Origin: Cichorium intybus
Lineage: Eukaryota; Streptophyta; Magnoliopsida; Asterales; Asteraceae
Assembly: GCA_023525715.1 (NCBI GenBank)
Contig: CM042012.1
Span: 115,230,798 to 115,294,797 of the forward strand
Reading direction: 5' to 3'
Length of the DNA stretch: 64,000 nucleotides
Part shown: piece after piece, positions 50,560-62,506 of the stretch
Numbering within the stretch: the stretch's first letter is position 1
Layout: each line of letters opens with the position of its first letter
Made by a program: the position numbers and the translations under genes
Notes under the pieces: generated by a model
What the model saw: only the letters and a program-made list of their open reading frames with translations
The model's database searches: none
Told to the model about the DNA's origin: nothing

Positions 50560-51075
50560 TACCTGCACTTTTGTACTCCTAATAGCAATGTACTTTCGTT
50601 TCTTTTCAAGAAACAGAAAAAAAATTTTAATTACAAATTTTTTTTCCAGATCTGATGCAAACTAATAGCAATGTACTTTGCATTTCATTATGTTAGATAA
50701 CATTCTACTTTACTTTCTTTTTTTACATCATTGTACTTTAATTTTTGGGTACTCCTAATAGCAATGTACTTCTGTTTCTTAGAAAGAAACAAAAATAAAA
50801 GTAATTTATAAAATATATTTTTTCAGTTTTGGTCCCTGATAATGCACCAATAAATAAAATTTAAAGGTCATTCCTAATACCAATGTACTTATATGGCAAT
50901 CTTCTTTCGTGACATTATTTTATATAGCAATATACTTTAGTTTCATTCTATTTCATATCTAATGCAATGTACTTTCGTTTCATTATGTTATATAGCAATC
51001 TACTTTACTTTCTTTTTTTACAGCATTGTACTTTCAGATTTTTAACATCATTTTAATGTGATCTACTTTAGTTTC
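50560..51075 (+). repeat. CAATGTACTTT-motif repeat region
   Basis: Around ten diverged copies of (G)CAATGTACTTT(CGTTTC), separated by T-rich spacers and partly organised as a higher-order unit that includes TACTTTACTTTC. Confidence 0.6.
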
Positions 51076-51238
51076 ATTCTATTTCATATCTGTGCTAAGA
51101 TCAGCTGCATAATACAACTTACTTGCACTAGGAAAATGTGAAACTTTGTTGCACAAAGACATTCCAAGTATGCCTTATTTGCCATTTTTATTCTCAAATT
51201 ACATGTTACAATTGTTTATTTTTTTCACGTACAATTTA

Positions 51239-51614
51239 ATGGAGTCTAAAAAAATCACCCTCATTAGCGAGCTAGATGTTTTGAGAGACGACTTCACCAT
51301 AAAAGTTGCAGTCATCCGTATGTGGAACCAAATGGTATTTGACAACCCGAAAGAGAAATATTATATCGAAATGATTTTAATCGACGAACATGTATTAGTG
51401 TAATTACGTTTGTTTTCCTACTTTAATTTTATTATTAGTTATAGTAGATTTGGACTTATTATCTAACAAATAACTAATTTCTTATATGTCATTCTTATTA
51501 TTTATATTATTTTGCTTTTATTATCAGGGAAATAAAATCGAGGCATCTGTGTCAAGAAAAAGTACACCGGAATTTGAGAAATTACGTCAACAAAATGTTG
51601 CTTTTTACAAGTAG
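51239..51614 (+). pseudogene. RPA-like OB-fold fragment (DUF223 type), two exons
   Basis: Exon 1 (51239-51391) encodes MESKKITLISELDVLRDDF then IKVAVIRMWNQM and YYIEMILIDEH. Exon 2 (51528-51614) continues in frame with GNKIEASVSRKS and ends at a TAG. The intron starts GT and ends TTATCAG, and splicing restores the characteristic IDEHGNKI joint. This matches the N-terminal OB-fold of plant replication protein A large-subunit-like proteins, which Helitrons frequently carry. About 79 residues remain against several hundred in full proteins, so it is a fragment. It lies 0.3 kb from the Helitron 3' end. Confidence 0.75.
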
Positions 51615-51881
51615 GACATCACATGTTATATACAAAGAAGTATTTCGAGTATTTTGAATTATCATTACGTCTTTCATTTTCAGTATTATTTTTTTTACTT
51701 TTGGTACTCATTCTTAATTTTAATCATATTTTATTTGAACACAGCGTTCGTAATTCCTAACTAAAACCAGCAAAATTTATCATATCATATAAAATATCAA
51801 AATAAACAAAATTCACAAATGTCAATTTTATCATCTGCAATATTGATATTTTTCATATTATTTTATATAGTTTTTAATCAT

Positions 51882-51898
51882 CCCGTGTATTACACGGG
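51882..51898 (+). other. Helitron 3' terminal hairpin
   Basis: Perfect 7-bp stem CCCGTGT / ACACGGG with a 3-base loop, eight bases before the terminal CTAG (51907-51910). Confidence 0.88.
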
Positions 51899-51910
51899 TT
51901 TCTAACCTAG

Positions 51911-52760
<850 letters not shown>

Positions 52761-53264
52761 TCTCCCACTTGGAGACTAATCAGAATCGATTCTCTTGTCT
52801 ACCAAGTTGTAACTAGTGAAACTCTCTCTATCTAGCTCATCTTCTTTGCCTACTTCTAGTTAAGACCAGTCGATGTCATACACAACATCAACTTTTCCAA
52901 TGGAACTACCATGGATTTTCTTCGCACCAAGGATTTTTTTCAAGATAAAGGTGCCTTCGGATATCTTCTCATGAATGAAATGGTACCTCATCTTGATGTG
53001 TTTCGTCCTGCTGTTAAGCGCCAGATTCTTGGCCAATTGGATTGCACTTTGATTATCACAATGCAACACACAGTTCTTCTGTTGTTGTCCTAACTTTGAT
53101 AGGAAGTTCTTCAACCATAATAGCTCATTGCTGGATTCTTCCAAGGCCATATACTCTGCTTAGGTGGTTGATAGAGCTACACTTCTTCTGTAATCTAGAT
53201 ATCCAGCTGACTACGGTTCCCCCAATTGACATAACCAGTCGTGCTCTTCCCTAAATCCGCATGA

Positions 53265-53275
53265 CCCCCCCCCCC
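53265..53275. repeat. Poly-C run (11)
   Basis: Within the RNase H-proximal part of the copia relic, where it shifts the frame. Confidence 0.9.
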
Positions 53276-54995
53276 AAATCTGCATCGGCGGAACCTTCAA
53301 GGACTACATTTTGTTTTTGAAACTTAAGGCCGCATCCGAGGTTCCTTTCATGTAGCGAAGCAGCCACTTGACTCATTCCCAATGCTCCTTCCCCGGATTC
53401 GACATAAATCTGCTGACGACTCCTACTGCATGCGCTTCTCATCTACGTCCGGTTTTGGGGATTGATCCTTTGAAAGCTTCAGATGGCTTCGAAGCGGGGG
53501 TGCTTTAGATTTTAACATTTGTCATGTTGAACTTCTCCAAAACTTTCAGGATATACTTCTCCTGATAAAGTTTAATCTCGCCTGAAGCTCGATCTCTGAC
53601 AATGCTCATGCTTAATATCTACCTAGCAGGTTCGAGCCTTTAGATCTCCTATATGTCGGCACCCACAACCAACATATCATCAACATCGAGAACTGGGATG
53701 ATATAAAAGGACTTGAGTAGCTTTCGGTAACAGCAGTGGTCACTGTCATTCCTCCGAAACCTATTTCTCATCATGAAGTCATCAAACTTGAAGTGCCACT
53801 ACCTTGGAGCTTGCTTTAATCCGTACAGGATTTTCTTCTGTTTGCACACCAGGTTTTCTTTCCTAGCAATCTCAAAACCTTCTGGTTATGCCATGTAGAT
53901 ATATTCTTCCAGGTCACCATGCAAGAACGTAATCTTGACATCAAGTTGTTCAAGGTAGATGTCTTCAGATGCAATAATCCTAAGCATAGTCCTAATTGTG
54001 GCCATCTTCACAACTGGAGAGAAAATCTCATTGTAGTCAACACCCTCCTTCTGTTGGAATCCCTTTACCACCAATTGTGCTTTGTACCTCTTACTCTCAT
54101 CAACTTCGTCCTTGACCCGAAACATACACTTGTTTGACAATGCCTTCTTCTTTGCTGACAACTTGACAAGAAACCAAATCTAATTCTTGTCAGGTGAGCT
54201 TATCTCATCCTCCATCGCATTCTTCCACTGTACGAAGTCTTTCATCCTCAAGGCTTCAGGATAAGATTCTGGCTCCCCATTCTCAGTCAGCAATAGGTAA
54301 ATTGCTAAAGCGGGGTAGCACACCGGAGGTGTTCTCTCTCTAGTGGATATCCTGAGAGTACCTGGAGCTGTAGCTCCTGATTCTTTAGCTTCGCTTCGGT
54401 TCGAGGAGTTACCCTCATCCTCGGACGAACTTCAACTATCTTTGATACTTACAGATGCTTCTTCATTACTCTCACTGCTTCAGAGTCTCCACCCGACGCT
54501 TCTCCAGAAGGCTTCATGATGTCATCTTTGGATGACCCTTCAAACTCCACTTGCTCCTTCGCATCAACGACTTGCTTCAGTCCTCAGTTCCTGAAATAGT
54601 ATATTTATACATGGCACTATCATTGAATGTCACGTCCCAACTTCTAATAACCGTTCTGCTCTAACTATCCAGCATCGGTAACCCATGTCATCCAGACCGT
54701 ACCTGATAAAGATGCACTTCTTCGACTTTGCCTCTAGCTTGTCTCATTTACCGTCCTTCACTTTGACATATGAGGCACATCCAAAAACCCTGAAGTGGTT
54801 GAGGGAAATCTCGTGACTTCGCCATTTCTCTTCAGGAATCTTGAACCCTATAGAACTGAGGGTCCTCGATTGATTAAATAGGTTACAGTATTCACGGCAT
54901 CTGCCTAGAACATCTTAGGTAATCCAGCATGCAGCCTCATGCTCTTCGCCCTTTCATTCAATGTTCTGTTCATCTCTTCACAGCGTCATTCTGCT

Positions 54996-55010
54996 GGGGG
55001 GGGGGGGGGG
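54996..55010. repeat. Poly-G run (15)
   Basis: Within the integrase relic, on the minus strand a C-run in place of the codons for TPQQNG. Confidence 0.9.
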
Positions 55011-55199
55011 TTTCAGGCTGTTTTCAACATCCGGATCCCATGCTCAGCACAATAATCAACGAAAATCTTTGCTGATGTATTCTCCCGCGTTGTCGGATTT
55101 CAGGCATTTTATTTTTAGACCTGTCTTCAACTGCCCTCTAGCCAAATGGTCATGAAGTTGAAGAAATAAATGCAAATCTTTTTCAAAACATCTTGCTTT

Positions 55200-56290
55200 G
55201 ATCTCCTATAACTCCTCCTATAAGATTAGTGTTTTTTTCTTCGACTCTTTCTCCAGTAAACGCAATTTCATTGTTCGGCAACTGACCTTGTTTTCCTCGT
55301 CTTTTTGGTTAGTTTGGGCGAGATGACTAGTTTCATTGACGAGACTTCTGATTTCATCCTATAATGAGGAAGTGTCTACCACTCTCTTCCTTTTTCGTTG
55401 TCGCGGTTGTGGTGGTGGTTATGGTTCATTATCAGGAAATTCTTCAACATCAACATCATGAGTTGAAAAGTGGGCATCCGAATAAGTTATGGTGTATGTG
55501 TTGGAGTCAGATATTTTGCTCCTTTATAATGAATGACTGAAGGGGAATTGGTACCCATTTCTTTGATAGTGAGACATTTTGGATGATAATTTAGAATTTC
55601 TCATGCCGCCGGATGTGGAAAAGGTTTAGAATGTTGAGTTTGCGAAACTCACTATGTGTCGATTATAAAACATTGATGTCGGCTCTCCTACTAGCATGCA
55701 TGTTGTTCTTGTTGTTGTAGATGCAGTTACACTTGTCAGCTTTCCCATGCATATCCTTCCATTTGATGTTAACCTAATGCCAAGTACGATCGCTAGCATG
55801 AAGTTGCGTTTTGAAATATTCCAACACTGGATCCAACAACAACTTGGATTATTGATGATTTCCATGTTTCCTGTATTCCGAAATACTAATATACGCCTTG
55901 GCTAACGCCACTTCTTTTCTTTCAGTCAATCGCTGACATTTCACCCGTTGGGCATAAGTTCTTCGTTGGGTTGAGGTTTAGGGGGAGTCAATTTCGTTGT
56001 TTAGAATTTGAGAAGGGGGTTCGATTTCGTCGTTTTGGTTTTCAGGTTCATGAAAGTGCGATTTGCTAGAAACATAATATTGAGATTTATTTTGTTGGAA
56101 GAGACTATAACCGATGGGTGATTTTTAGAGAGTGCAAACTAGTTATACGTTAATTGCATCGACATTTGTTGTCATTGGTATAAATATTGTTGGTATCGAT
56201 AACAATTAGGCATTTGAGGTTCATAATAATACGATGTGTCGAAAATGCAATATTGGAATATATTTTGCTCCGACTTTTAAATTTGAGAAA
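55200..56290 (-). pseudogene. Myb/SANT-like (PIF/Harbinger ORF1-type) relic
   Basis: Translating the minus strand in pieces gives YVSSKSHFHEPENQNDEIE near 56080, then RTYAQRVKCQRL, EVALAKAYISISEYRKHGN (55880-55930), LEYFKTQLHASDRTWH (55800-55840) and, nearer 55350, a Lys/Arg-rich KRKRVVDTSS segment and a Glu/Lys-rich tail. This order matches the plant proteins often annotated as no-apical-meristem-associated or glutathione-S-transferase-T3-like, which are Myb/SANT DNA-binding partners of Harbinger transposases. Several stops and frameshifts make it dead. A second, diverged copy of the N-terminal segment (YYYEPQMPN, near 56220) suggests a small duplication. Family assignment is from memory of typical wording. 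Confidence 0.5.
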
Positions 56291-56325
56291 TTCTATATGT
56301 ATCTCCATTTATATATTGTAAACCA

Positions 56326-56342
56326 CCCCCCCCCCCCCCCCC
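56326..56342. repeat. Poly-C run (17)
   Basis: Uninterrupted C tract, the longest of three G/C homopolymers within 3.1 kb. Confidence 0.9.
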
Positions 56343-56860
56343 AACCCACCCCGTGATATATGAGCTCATACATGAGTGGGTATCCCTGCTTGTGTATATG
56401 GGAATACATATATTAACACCCCTTAAATTTAAGAATAGTTAAATTGAGCAGAAATTTCTGATTCAAATTCCAACTGAACCCAACACGAATAAAATTTCTG
56501 GTGCTACAGGTTACATCAATGTTCTAATTTTTCCAACTTTCTTTTGATTCCCTCGTGATAATTCTTAAGCATATAATTAAATTCAAGACTCGGTCAAAAC
56601 TCAAACGCATCCTTATGTGTTATGTAATCTAATTCCATAGTTAAAAGTATTTAGTGATCAAAATACAATGGGAGCCAACCATTTGCTTGCATCTAATCCA
56701 TGGTCAAACTATATCACTATTGATAAATTATTTAAGGTTTTTTCAGTATTTTTATCAAACAATATTCTAGACCATACTTTTATAAAGAATATAGCAGCTT
56801 TTGTAAATTATTTTATAATGAATATGCAATAACTGCCAAGCCTTTTTTTCTTCTCTCTCT

Positions 56861-56921
<61 letters not shown>

Positions 56922-57070
56922 ATTAAATACATTTGCTAATTATTGTGTGATTGTATGACCATTCCTAGACCATTAGATTAGAAAAATGAGTGGTTGTGAT
57001 CAAGGTGACATTTTTGTAAATAAATCAACTGAAGAATGCGCCTCCTGGAAAAAACGGACGCAGAAGGGTA
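56343..57070. other. Unassigned spacer with (TA)n at 56864-56915
   Basis: AT-rich with one TA microsatellite preceded by a CT-rich run. No gene seen. Confidence 0.5.
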
Positions 57071-57079
57071 TAAAAGTAT

Positions 57080-57445
57080 GGGTAAATTGCATAAAAGTCA
57101 CTAACTTTTCCAATTTTTTCGATTTTGACACTGTATTTTTAGTTTTTGCAGTTAAGTCATTATGTTTTCAGAAAAATTGCAATTAAGTCATTATGTTTTC
57201 CAAAAAGTTGCGAAAATGATCATATGACTGGATGACAACAGGTTACCAGGTCATATGGTCAGATTTGCAATTTTCCAGAAAACCTAATGACTTAATAGCA
57301 AAAATAAAAAAACATAGTGTCAAAATCTAGACATCTGAAAAAGTTAGCGACTTTTCGGGTTCGGGTTATTCGGTTACGGTTCGGTTTTCGGGTTGGTGAT
57401 AGCCTTTAATCGGTTTGGCGGTTCGGGTTCGATTTGGTTAAAAGT
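57080..57445 (+). repeat. Left arm of the fold-back element
   Basis: Contains an internal direct repeat of AAGTCATTATGTTTTC. Inverted match to 57878-58239. Confidence 0.85.
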
Positions 57446-57877
57446 TGGTTTTCGGTTTACGGGTTAATCGGGCTTCGGTTTTAGCGAGTTCGGGTTGATT
57501 AAACCGTTTAACAAAAACTCAAATAATAAATTGTTATTTTACGGTAAAATTTGACAAGATTTTTTAACCAAACCGTTTCGGTTTTAGCGAGTTCGGGTTT
57601 CGGTTTTAGCGAGTTCGAGTTGATTAAAAGTTTGATTAGGTAAGGTGACCTTGTTTTCGGTAAATATGAAAACGAACCATTTAATATTGTTGTTTTGGGA
57701 CCAGATTTTTTAACCAAACCGATTAAACGTTCAAATAAGATTAGACGAACCATTTAATTGTAATTCCTAATGCTATCATTTCTATTAGGAAAAAAAGGGT
57801 GTTATATAATCTAATATAAAAATAAGTATATATTTAATATTAATTTTTAAACGGTTTACGGTTTCAAACCAAATTTT

Positions 57878-58239
57878 TTTAACCAAACTGAACCCGAACC
57901 GCCAAACCGATTAAAGGCTATCACCAACCCGAAAACCGAACCGTAACCGAATAATCCAAACCCGAAAAGTCGCTAACTTTTTCAGATGTCTAGATTTTGA
58001 CACTATGTTTTTTTATTTTTGCTATTAAGTCATTAGGTTTTCTAAAAAATTGCAAATCTGACCATATGACCTGGTAACCTGTTGTCATCCAGTCATATGG
58101 TCATTTTTGCAACTTTTTGAAAACATAATGACTTAATTGCAATTTTTCTGAATACATAATGACTTAATTGCAAAAACTAAAAATGCGGTGTCAAAATCGA
58201 GAAAATTGGAAAAGTTAGTGACTTTTATGCAATTTACCC
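57878..58239 (-). repeat. Right arm of the fold-back element
   Basis: Inverted copy of the left arm, including GCCAAACCGATTAAAGGC against its complement near 57390. Confidence 0.85.
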
Positions 58240-58436
58240 TAAAAGTAATTTTGTGAATTCAACGGGATTTGCGGATTTCTTGATTTGTTTTCATTAAAAA
58301 CATCTGCGATTCAATTCCGATTTCTCGATTTCTCGTTCGTTGTTAACTTTCGATTTCTCGATTACGCTTAAATTCGGATTTCTTGATTTCTCGATTTCTT
58401 GATCATATTATGCTTTGTTTCACTAATCATGCTCTA

Positions 58437-58844
58437 CATTCTCAGAGAATGGTTTGTAAAAATTTTGTTGACGTAAAAAAATAGTTACGTAAGAGTTTTC
58501 AAAGCTAATTCTCAGAGAATGGTAATCAATGTCAATGGTAAGTAAATGTAATAGCTTGTTCATGAAGAATTCTCGAAGAATGTTATATGTGTTTAATAAG
58601 TGTAGTACACAGACTAAAGATTCTTGTAGAATATTTATACCATTCTAGGAGAATGGAGTAATTATATATGTTTACAAAAGGCTGGGAACTGTTATATGGA
58701 AAACCTCATTCTCTAAGAATGACCCATTCTCTAAGAATGACCCATTCTCTGAGAATGCCCCATTCTCTGAGAATGAACGTCAACCATTCTCATGAACGTG
58801 AATGCTGCATTCTCATACACATTCATCCCCATTCTCTGAGAATG
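58437..58844. repeat. CATTCTC...GAGAATG palindrome cluster
   Basis: At least nine 15-bp near-palindromes of the form CATTCTCNNAGAATG. Four are tandem with an exact 18-bp period (58707-58775); others lie at 58437, 58507, 58567, 58641 and 58830. The short frame over them, with a repeated SLRM peptide, is a by-product. Confidence 0.8.
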
Positions 58845-58907
58845 CCTTTCCAAAACCCAGAAGAAAAAAAAGGCGGAGATCAATTTTTTTTATGAACAAT
58901 CAATTAC

Positions 58908-59125
58908 GCAGATCGCCGCCTCCGCCTCCATCACCGAGCACCGCCGATATCCGCTGCTACTATCAATTACGCAGATCCGCCGCCTCCGCCTCCCTCACCG
59001 ACCACCGCCGATCTCCGCTGCCTCCGCCTCCATCACCGACCACCGCCGATCTCCGCTTCCTCCGCCTCCATCAGTTCCGATCTCCGCTTCCTCCTCCGCT
59101 TCCTCCGCCTCCATCAATTTTGATT
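58908..59125. repeat. GC-rich CCGCCTCCGCC imperfect repeat
   Basis: Several diverged copies of a unit of about 60 bp containing CAATTACGCAGATC, CCGCCTCCGCCTCC and ACCGCCGATCTCCGC. It could be coding relic or leader sequence; its Ser/Pro/Ala-rich translation is not recognisable. Confidence 0.6.
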
Positions 59126-59271
59126 TCAGAGATGTGATTTTGAGTTAGGGCACGCTGGAAGATTTGTTACGTATTATTAGTGATTGATTGAATTCCCAAA
59201 TTGCCCCTATCAAATGATTGGACCACAATTGGTCCTACAATCACACAATAATTGCTGGATGTATTTGAACC

Positions 59272-59614
<343 letters not shown>

Positions 59615-59841
59615 GGTTAGGGTCTTTTGAGATTCCAAAAAATCATGAGATCTTGAAAACCCTCTGTGGACCACTAGATCAAAAAAAATCAAAGGTTCAG
59701 ATGCAAGGTAGTTATTTTATAATTAATAGAAAAATCAATGATATTTTTGGTCTTTAAAGAATTCAGTCAAGGGTATTATCGGAATTATAAAAAACCATTA
59801 ACTAAAATCCATAAAAATCAGGCTAAATTAAATTAGAAATA

Positions 59842-59885
<44 letters not shown>

Positions 59886-60998
59886 ACTCTCATCGCGTAT
59901 TTCTCTTTTCTTCATCGTCTTCCAGCCAGCTCCGACTTCCGCCGGTTCCATGACTTTCCCTCTCTCAAAACCATAGACATCAGCGGTGAGAATCGTCATA
60001 CAGATGTAATCGATGGCAAAGGTAGAAATCAGAAGGCTCAGATCTCAAAACCACGAGGACACTGCGATCGAATCGATGGCAAAGGCAGTAATCAGAAGGC
60101 GTTGTTGTTCCGATTAGGCTAATGCACCGGCAACCAACCGTGCTTTTTCTTCATCTCTTCGGTAACCCCAATCGTTGCCTCCTCCCTCTCTGCCGTCGGC
60201 CGGCACTTCGTCATCTTCCCTCGACCCAGATTGTTGTGCAAATCGTTGCAGAGACCCATCCATCATCGGCATCAGGCTTCAAAAAAAATTTCCTTTCTGA
60301 TTTCAAGGATGGTCATTCCCCCACAATTTCGGTTTCGAAAATCACTCCACAATTTCAATTTCTATTTTGGAAATCACTCCACAGCAGGGTCATCTTCTTC
60401 AACACCGCACCACCCCGCTTCGAAAACCCTAGATCAAAATGGACGGTTATGTACAGCGACATCAGCGCCTTCGTCTTCAACACCGCACCATAACAGCCGT
60501 CTTCTTCTCCTCTACACAGTTTAATTCGGTAAGGCTTCACATAATCTCTATTTTCATTATTTATTTCACATTAGTTGACCAGTCACAAAGTTTGGGGTCA
60601 ATGTTTTTGATTTGACTGTCTCCAACACTTTTTTGGTAATGGGTTTTGATTTCAGGTTGGATTTCATGGTTTTTTTCATTCAAGGTCGAGTCAAATGTAC
60701 TAATAAGGTCAGATTTCATGGTTGATTTCACGTTTCCTTCACTCATTGCATCGTATTCGTTGCCTTATGGGAATCTCATGTCGAGCAATGTACTAATCAG
60801 GCCAGACTTCGAAAATTTGCATCATTTCAGATATATGTGCCCATCCAAACCATTTTTGAAATATGAAACCGGCTAACCAAGGACCGGTTTTACAAGTAGC
60901 TCCTGTAGGATTCAATTGAAGTCGGAAGAAGGGCATGAATTTCTGCAGTCATGCCTACAGCAGGTATACATCATTCAGTCGGACCTTGCGAAGTCATG

Positions 60999-61680
60999 CA
61001 TCTCTATAGATATACATGTGTATAAATCTATATGTGAATATATGTATATGTGCATGTGTATTAATGCATAAAAGTATGTACACATATGAATAAATGTATA
61101 TGTGCAGATATACATATATTCATATATGCATAAAACATATGTGGAAATATACATTGATGAATGTGCACAAGTGCAAAACTGCATATGTACATATATCCGT
61201 TCAAATGTGAATACATGTACATATGTGTAGAAATGGATATGTATATATATATGTATACATATGCATATATATGCATATACGAATGTGTACTTGTGCATAT
61301 ATGACAATTTTTTTCATTTGTTATGCATTTTATACATATTCATATGTGCATATATGTGTATGCATTTTGTGCATATGCATATGTGTGTGTGTTAATTGTC
61401 AGTCAACTCTTTTAAGTATTGATGAAAATGGAAATACTAATTAATATACATCTTTTTCTGTATTCATTTCTACATGTGTGTGCATATATGCATATGTGTA
61501 TATGTATATGTGTACATAGGCATTAATGCATGTATGCATTTATGCATATGAATGTGTACAAATTGTCCAATTACTCATTTATATATGTGTGTGCATATAC
61601 GGATATACGTATGTGTTTATGTATATCAGTATCTTTGCATATGTGCATATGCGTATGTTCATTTTTATTGCCGTTTTTGC
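60999..61680. repeat. Alternating purine-pyrimidine low-complexity stretch in F1
   Basis: Irregular arrays of TATGTGCATATG, TGTGTATATG and GCATATATG words, nearly all alternating purine and pyrimidine. It gives spurious Tyr/Ile/Cys/His-rich frames on both strands. It is broken by ordinary sequence at 61300-61340 and 61390-61470. Confidence 0.8.
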
Positions 61681-61744
61681 AGATTTAGCAACATTTATCA
61701 ATCAAATTGAAGAACTGAAAATTGATAAAAGTGAAGAAACTTGA
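61681..61744 (+). other. Exon-like segment in F1
   Basis: Preceded by the acceptor-like TTGCCGTTTTTGCAG and encoding DLATFINQIEELKIDKSEET before a TGA. F2 has a related segment after TTATTGCAG at 63970 (DFGEVIEQIEE). Conservation of acceptor and frame between two copies is why I list it. The protein is unidentified. Confidence 0.35.
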
Positions 61745-62131
61745 CGATCAAGGAAGAAACAATGAAGATATTATGAATTTTTGTGTATCTGCATATATGC
61801 ACATTACAAGTACATGAATTTAAACGTGTTTTTATAAATTTTAAAATTTTAAATTTTATAAAAAATAAAAAAAGTTATAATTTTTTTATTCCGAACAAAT
61901 ATAATTGTATAAAAAACGGAAATTATGTGCATAATTTATTTGTTATTTTTTTAATTTTGAAAATTCAAATTTAATAGGCTTAATTTTAGGAATTGTTATT
62001 GTTGTTGCCAAAAATAAAAAAGTCAAAATTAAATGAGAGGTGTAAAATGACAATCATGCCCTTATTTGATCTGACCAATCAGAAAAAGTTCTCAAGATCT
62101 CATGGTTTTTTGGAATCTCACAATAAACCAA

Positions 62132-62133
<2 letters not shown>

Positions 62134-62206
<73 letters not shown>
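62134..62206. repeat. (TA)n between F1 and F2
   Basis: About 72 bp TA followed by GAGAGAG. Confidence 0.97.
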
Positions 62207-62213
<7 letters not shown>

Positions 62214-62437
62214 TTAGGTTCTTTTGAGAACTCAAAAAACCATGAGATCTTGAAAACCAATTCTGATCCGTTAGATTAAAAAAATCAATGGCTTTGATGA
62301 GTTAATGTCAGTTTTGTAATTACTATTAATTCAAATAGTATATTTGACTTTTTAGAAAAGAAATAGAGGGTAATTTAGGTATTAGAAAACAAATCGGATC
62401 ATACGAAATAGGAAATATCCCCATTATTCTCAAAACC

Positions 62438-62438
<1 letters not shown>

Positions 62439-62503
<65 letters not shown>
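62439..62503. repeat. (CT)n microsatellite in F2
   Basis: About 65 bp CT, at the same relative place as 59845-59882 in F1. Confidence 0.95.

Positions 62504-62506
<3 letters not shown>

Larger units (their letters stand above)
52860..55175 (-). pseudogene. Degraded minus-strand copia pol
   Basis: Read right to left: integrase core (CLKSDNAGEYISKDF near 55085), an integrase segment with a 15-G run where TPQQNG should be, GCASYVKVKDGK near 54760, RT start (FRVKDEVDESKRYKAQLV, QLDVKITFLHGDL; 53886-54161), LYGLKQAPR, the YVDD-equivalent VLDVDDML near 53690, and RNase H (LEESSNELLWL, HCDNQSAIQLA; 52860-53150). Many stops and frameshifts separate these pieces. Tnt1-like by wording. It joins unrelated sequence near 55190, inside integrase. 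Confidence 0.85.
57080..58239. mobile_element. Fold-back Mutator-like MITE
   Basis: 1160 bp starting GGGTAAATTGCATAAAAGTC and ending with its inverted complement. The two arms (57080-57445 and 57878-58239) pair over about 360 bp with scattered mismatches. Flanks: TAAAAGTAT (57071-57079) and TAAAAGTAA (58240-58248), an 8-bp perfect or 9-bp near-perfect target duplication. The roughly 430-bp centre is rich in CGGTTTCGGGTT-type words, themselves partly inverted. No protein is encoded. The class is inferred from duplication size and arm length. Confidence 0.8.
59615..62133. mobile_element. Element F1, flanked by (TA)n on both sides
   Basis: 2519 bp, starting GGTTAGGGTCTTTTGAGATT; its right end read in reverse starts GGTTGGTTTATTGTGAGATT. 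The inverted ends pair over about 47 bp (59615-59661 and 62088-62133), sharing CATGAGATCTTGA. Both flanks are (TA)n. Inside: a (CT)n tract (59845-59882), about 1 kb of unidentified sequence resembling a leader, a 680-bp TATGTGCATATG-like stretch and a short exon-like segment. A relative, F2, lies directly downstream. No transposase. Rice Micron elements share the (TA)n-flanked habit; the superfamily here is unknown. Confidence 0.65.

Noticed and set aside
58707..58775. CRISPR-like array
   Set aside because: 18-bp period with 3-bp gaps and no spacers, in plant nuclear DNA; it is a tandem palindrome.
58437..58844. Heat-shock element cluster
   Set aside because: The TTC and GAA half-sites are five bases apart rather than the two of a canonical heat-shock element.
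58668..58895. Small protein with a repeated SLRM peptide
   Set aside because: It is a by-product of the 18-bp palindromic DNA repeat; the dyads, not codons, are conserved.
60122..60524. Overlapping Ser/Pro/His-rich frames in F1
   Set aside because: Two frames are equally open, composition is leader-like and there is no recognisable domain.
61223..61744. Cys/Tyr/Ile-rich small proteins (also 63310-63875)
   Set aside because: They arise on both strands from TATGTGCATATG-type low-complexity DNA.
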